Below, one piece after another: positions 60,718 to 64,000 of a stretch of DNA of 64,000 bases (positions are counted from its first letter, which is position 1; each line of letters starts with the position of its first letter). The position numbers were made by a program, and so were the translations under genes. The DNA is from Anaerosporobacter sp031551385 (GTDB taxonomy: Bacteria; Bacillota; Clostridia; Lachnospirales; Lachnospiraceae): contig NZ_JAVBNS010000009.1 of NCBI RefSeq assembly GCF_031551385.1, positions 105,051-169,050 on the forward strand. The letters run 5' to 3'. The notes below the pieces were generated by a model, which made no database searches, was not told the origin of the DNA, and saw only the letters and a list, made by a program, of their open reading frames with translations.

Positions 60718-61689
60718 ATGAATTTACAAATCGGAAGTGTTAATATAGGTGGAAATTTAATAGTAGGGCCAATGGCAGGGGTAACAGACCTGCCATTTCG
60801 TCTGTTGTGTAAGGAACAAGGGGCAGACTTAATCTATACAGAGATGGTAAGCGCCAAGGGAATTATGTATAACAATAAGAATACAGAGGTACTTCTTGAA
60901 ATAGAAGAAAAGGAACGTCCAGTAGCACTTCAACTGTTTGGAGCAGATGCAGATATATTAAGTGAGATGGCAAAACGAATTGAGCATCGTAATTTTGATA
61001 TCTTGGATATTAATATGGGCTGTCCTGTACCGAAAGTTGTAAACAATGGAGAAGGGTCTGCTTTATTAAAAGATCCTAAATTAGTTGGTGAGATTGTATA
61101 TAAAGTATCACGTGCAATTCAGAAACCCTTAACAGCAAAAATCAGAATAGGATTCGATGAAACATGTATCAATGCAGTTGAGATTGCTAAGATTATTGAA
61201 CAAAATGGTGCAGCAGCTATTGCTGTTCATGGACGTACAAGAGCACAGTACTACAGCGGTAAGGCGAACTGGGATGTAATCAGACAAGTAAAAGAGGCTG
61301 TTTCGATACCTGTTATTGGAAATGGCGATGTAGTGACGGTAGAAGATGCGAAACGCATCACAGAGGAAACAGGTTGTGATGGAATTATGATAGGAAGAGG
61401 GATTCAAGGGAATCCTTGGCTATTCTCCCAAATCAAAGAATATTTTGCGACTGGAATTATTCCGGAAAAACCACATGTAAATGAAGTAATAGAGATGATA
61501 ATGAGACATGCAAAGCTACAGATTCAATTTAAAGGGGAATATGTAGGCATTCGTGAGATGCGCAAACATGTTGCATGGTATACAACAGGGTATCCGAAAT
61601 CAGCGAAGTTACGTAATACAGTGAATGAAATAGCAAGTTTAGAGGATTTAGAAGCATTAATGATTCGATATAAAGGAATGATTGAATAG
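60718..61689 (+). CDS. dusB: tRNA-dihydrouridine synthase
   Basis: 323 residues. GPMAGVTDLPFRLLCKEQGA, DINMGCPVPKVVNNGEGSAL (catalytic Cys) and IGNGDVVTVEDAKRI with GIMIGRGIQGNPWLF form the FMN-TIM-barrel Dus pattern, DusB type. It reduces uridine in tRNA D loops. Followed by a perfect terminator. Confidence 0.95.
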   Translation: MNLQIGSVNIGGNLIVGPMAGVTDLPFRLLCKEQGADLIYTEMVSAKGIMYNNKNTEVLLEIEEKERPVALQLFGADADILSEMAKRIEHRNFDILDINMGCPVPKVVNNGEGSALLKDPKLVGEIVYKVSRAIQKPLTAKIRIGFDETCINAVEIAKIIEQNGAAAIAVHGRTRAQYYSGKANWDVIRQVKEAVSIPVIGNGDVVTVEDAKRITEETGCDGIMIGRGIQGNPWLFSQIKEYFATGIIPEKPHVNEVIEMIMRHAKLQIQFKGEYVGIREMRKHVAWYTTGYPKSAKLRNTVNEIASLEDLEALMIRYKGMIE

Positions 61690-61758
61690 TCGTTTTTATA
61701 GATGTGAAAACTTAATAAAAGTAGCTTGAAGGATGTAGTCTTGAATAGTTAAAAAAGA

Positions 61759-61812
61759 GAATGGCTATAGAAAAAACGGTTAATGGTGTCTGTTTTTTCT
61801 ATAGCCATTCTT
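61759..61812. terminator. Terminator between dus and pfk
   Basis: GAATGGCTATAGAAAAAAC pairs perfectly with GTTTTTTCTATAGCCATTC; convergent genes share it. Confidence 0.9.
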
Positions 61813-61816
61813 ATAG

Positions 61817-63058
61817 TTATCTGCGGAATAGATGTTCTACAGAAAGATAACTTGGAATTCCATTTTGATAAGTGATTGGAACTTCACCTTGAATTAACGG
61901 ATAGATATAATCGATTAATTCCTGTGTAATGTCATTTCCAGCTTCATTAATCCATTCACGAGGAATGCATTTTTCTACGTTAGCTACATTCGATACATCT
62001 GTACTATCATAAGTAACTGTGTATGGAGCATTGCTTGTACGAGTTAATGTAACCATTTTTGCTGTTTCTCCCTGAGTCGCAAGGCGGAAAGCATTTTTAC
62101 CGAGTTCATATGCTTCATCAAGGTCTGTTTGTGAGGAAATATGGGAAGCACAACGTTGAAGTACATTTAATTCAATAGAACGGACTTTACAGCCGATTGT
62201 ATTCTTAATAAGGTTTTCGAGGTACTTTCCAGTTCCGCTTAGCATAACGTGTCCAAATTGATCTGTACCAGTTGAATTAGCGGATATATACATGCCAGCA
62301 GGATCTTTGATTCCCTCTGATACGGCAATAATTACATGATTACGTTTCTCTAATTGTGTACGGACATCACTTACAAATGAAGCAGTAGAGAATGGAGCTT
62401 CTGGTAGATAAATTAAGTGTGGAGCTTCATTATATGTAGTTCTTGCAAGTGCAGAAGCAGCCGTTAGCCAACCAGCATTTCTTCCCATGATTTCTACGAT
62501 AGACACGCTTTTCGTATCGTATATATAGGCATCATGTGCAATTTCAAGAATGGAAGATGCAATATATTTGGCAGCAGAGCCAAAGCCTGGTGTATGGTCA
62601 ATACAAGCAAGGTCATTATCAATTGTTTTTGGAATTCCAATAACATGAACATCAATATGATGTTCTACGGCAAAGGCAGAAAGTTTATTAACAGTATCCA
62701 TGGAGTCATTTCCACCGATATAGAAGAAATATTTTATATTATAATTGGTAAATTGTTGAAAGATAGTATGATAATCGGAATCATTAACAAGTGGATCAGA
62801 CAATTTATATCTACAAGAGCCAAGAAACATAGATGGCGTATGAACGAGAGTTGATAGATTATTAGAATCTATATGAAAAGTTTCTGTTAAGTCAAAAAGG
62901 TCGTCTTTTAAAACTCCTTGTATACCATTTAAAGAACCATATATCTTATTAATTGTTGTTGATTGTATAGCTTCGTGAATCACACCTGCAAGACTGGAAT
63001 TAATGGCCGTAGTTGGTCCTCCAGATTGAGCGATGAGACAATTTATCTTTGACGACAT
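61817..63058 (-). CDS. pfp: 6-phosphofructokinase, PPi-dependent type
   Basis: 413 residues. IGGNDSMDTVNKL has Asp where ATP enzymes have Gly (GGDGS), and IPKTIDNDL has the Lys typical of pyrophosphate-dependent enzymes. AQSGGPTTAINSSL and VEIMGRNAGWLTAASAL are the other substrate segments. ATG 63058 follows AGGAGG at a rather long 12 bases; the frame is open to 63127. The enzyme likely makes fructose 1,6-bisphosphate from PPi, reversibly. Confidence 0.9.
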   Translation of the reverse strand: MSSKINCLIAQSGGPTTAINSSLAGVIHEAIQSTTINKIYGSLNGIQGVLKDDLFDLTETFHIDSNNLSTLVHTPSMFLGSCRYKLSDPLVNDSDYHTIFQQFTNYNIKYFFYIGGNDSMDTVNKLSAFAVEHHIDVHVIGIPKTIDNDLACIDHTPGFGSAAKYIASSILEIAHDAYIYDTKSVSIVEIMGRNAGWLTAASALARTTYNEAPHLIYLPEAPFSTASFVSDVRTQLEKRNHVIIAVSEGIKDPAGMYISANSTGTDQFGHVMLSGTGKYLENLIKNTIGCKVRSIELNVLQRCASHISSQTDLDEAYELGKNAFRLATQGETAKMVTLTRTSNAPYTVTYDSTDVSNVANVEKCIPREWINEAGNDITQELIDYIYPLIQGEVPITYQNGIPSYLSVEHLFRR

Positions 63059-63355
63059 AGTGTTCGAAAACCTCCTATCATATTCTATGAGCAGACCTAT
63101 AATAGCAGAAAGAAACTGCCTTTTCAATATAAATGCATTAATTTAGTAACTAAATTAATAATTATGCGTTATTTACTGCCTATGCGAATATAAAAATATT
63201 AAAAAAGTGTACGAAATAGGAAATTTGTTGAATTGAAAAACTTTAAAAATCGTTGCATAATATTAACATATAGACCAAGGAAGGTGACATCTTATAGAGC
63301 GAAGAGTTGAAAATATAAATATTATAGTAGATATGTAAGGAAAGGGGTGGCTTTG

Positions 63356-63616
63356 ATGAGTTTTCCATCATCAAATAATAATTTTCCAGAGATAAGAACT
63401 TGTAGAAGATGCCGTAAACTACTGACTTTGTGTCGAGGAATTTCAAATGTATGTACGGAATGCGAAGATAAGGATAAAGATGACTATCGCATTGTAAAAG
63501 AATATGTGCAATCTCATGCAAATACTAGTGCTTTCGAAGTTGCGAATGTAACGGGGATTAGTGTAAAAGTAATTATGCAGTTTTTAAAAGAAGATCGTCT
63601 GCAAGTTGCAGATTAA
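63356..63616 (+). CDS. YvyF-like (flagellar operon) zinc-binding protein
   Basis: 86 residues. Two Cys pairs (IRTCRRCRKLL and SNVCTECED) make a zinc ribbon, followed by an HTH-like end (FEVANVTGISVKVIMQFLKE). It resembles YvyF of flagellar operons (TIGR03826-like), though no flagellar genes are near. ATG 63356 follows AAGGAAAGGGG; GTG 63347 is in the site. Confidence 0.75.
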   Translation: MSFPSSNNNFPEIRTCRRCRKLLTLCRGISNVCTECEDKDKDDYRIVKEYVQSHANTSAFEVANVTGISVKVIMQFLKEDRLQVAD

Positions 63617-63791
63617 ATATGTATGATATAAGTAGGCTATGTACTAGTTGGTTTGATCCGCTGGTGTGTAGCCTTCTTTTTGCCTTTATTATAGAAAAGT
63701 TTGAAAAGCAAAAAATTATCACCAAATAAAATTAAAAACTAAATAGACAATTCAACAAAGTAACGAAAAAAAAGTAGAATATAAAAAACGG

Positions 63792-63820
63792 TTGCATTTT
63801 TATTCAAAACAGTGTACTAT
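63792..63820 (+). promoter_or_regulatory. Probable asd promoter
   Basis: TTGCAT (63792-63797), 17 bases and TACTAT (63815-63820) lie about 95 bases ahead of asd. I see no lysine-riboswitch fold in the short leader. Confidence 0.5.
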
Positions 63821-63913
63821 ACTTATTAGAAAAGACAAATGTACGTAACAGAAAGACAGAGATGTCGGGTTATGATTGAATATGTCAGTACAGTAAGATG
63901 GAGGGTTCATAAA

Positions 63914-64000
63914 ATGAGTAATAAATTAAGAGTAGGTATTCTTGGAGCAACAGGTATGGTAGGTCAACGTTTTATCTCTTTATTAGAAAATCACCCTTGG
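63914..64000 (+). CDS. asd: Aspartate-semialdehyde dehydrogenase, N-terminus only
   Basis: The gene begins at ATG 63914 after GGAGG and runs off the right edge after 29 codons. KLRVGILGATGMVGQRFISL is the NADP-binding motif of Asd, which makes aspartate semialdehyde for lysine, threonine and methionine synthesis. Confidence 0.9.
   Translation, partial: MSNKLRVGILGATGMVGQRFISLLENHPW

Noticed and set aside
63620..63913. Lysine riboswitch ahead of asd
   Set aside because: The leader after the probable promoter is under 100 bases and shows no matching conserved fold.

Overview
The window is AT-rich DNA from a low-GC Gram-positive bacterium, most likely a gut Lachnospiraceae-type Clostridia. The last third carries ordinary chromosomal genes (argF, citrate synthase, birA, coaX, dus, PPi-type phosphofructokinase, start of asd). 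The first two thirds are accessory DNA: two Tn916-family mobile elements, a wrecked phage-defence locus and a quorum-sensing-linked lanthipeptide cluster. Family names come from recognising motifs and remembered protein sequences; no database search was run.

1-9015: right part of a Tn916-type conjugative transposon with tet(M) (end of orf22, start of orf21, orf15 tail, orf14, orf13, tet(M) leader, tet(M), orf6, orf9, orf7, orf8, xis, int). A deletion fuses the 5' third of orf21 to the tail of orf15, so relaxase, oriT and the VirB4-type ATPase are missing. The right end lies inside a pglX gene of a BREX defence system. That gene is beheaded by the transposon and also has a frameshift; a truncated DUF2326 gene follows.

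11.8-21.4 kb: a pRiA4b/HTH fusion gene, then a second mobile element. It has an ImmA/ImmR-like protease and repressor pair, a divergent operator region with five related sites, a Y-family polymerase, a LexA DNA-binding domain without protease, small HTH proteins, two recombinase-like proteins lacking an intact catalytic motif, a MazF-like toxin, a ribbon-helix-helix protein and a Tn916-like tyrosine integrase.

21.7-26.9 kb: a GHKL kinase/LytTR regulator pair, two lipoproteins and a DUF1266 membrane protein.

27.0-45.6 kb: the lanthipeptide cluster. It holds a stand-alone protein resembling a dead piece of a LanM dehydratase, two LytTR regulators, two peptidase-containing (C39) ABC exporters each preceded by a tiny gene, two tandem AgrC-like kinases (one with an in-frame deletion), agrD and agrB (agrB with no canonical start codon), three tandem lanthipeptide precursors, a BceAB-like immunity transporter, LanM and a small membrane protein. 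The likely logic is that the AgrD peptide, matured by AgrB, is sensed by the kinases and the LytTR regulators switch on precursors, LanM and exporters.

45.7-53.8 kb: a PAS/GGDEF protein with a nonsense codon near its start, a DUF5648 protein next to a likely aerolysin-type pore-forming protein with a lectin-like front, an HxlR regulator divergent from two tandem radical SAM genes, and a DUF4097 protein. From 53.9 kb on are housekeeping genes, interrupted by a nested inverted-repeat element at 57983-58157 that could be a MITE or a structured RNA.
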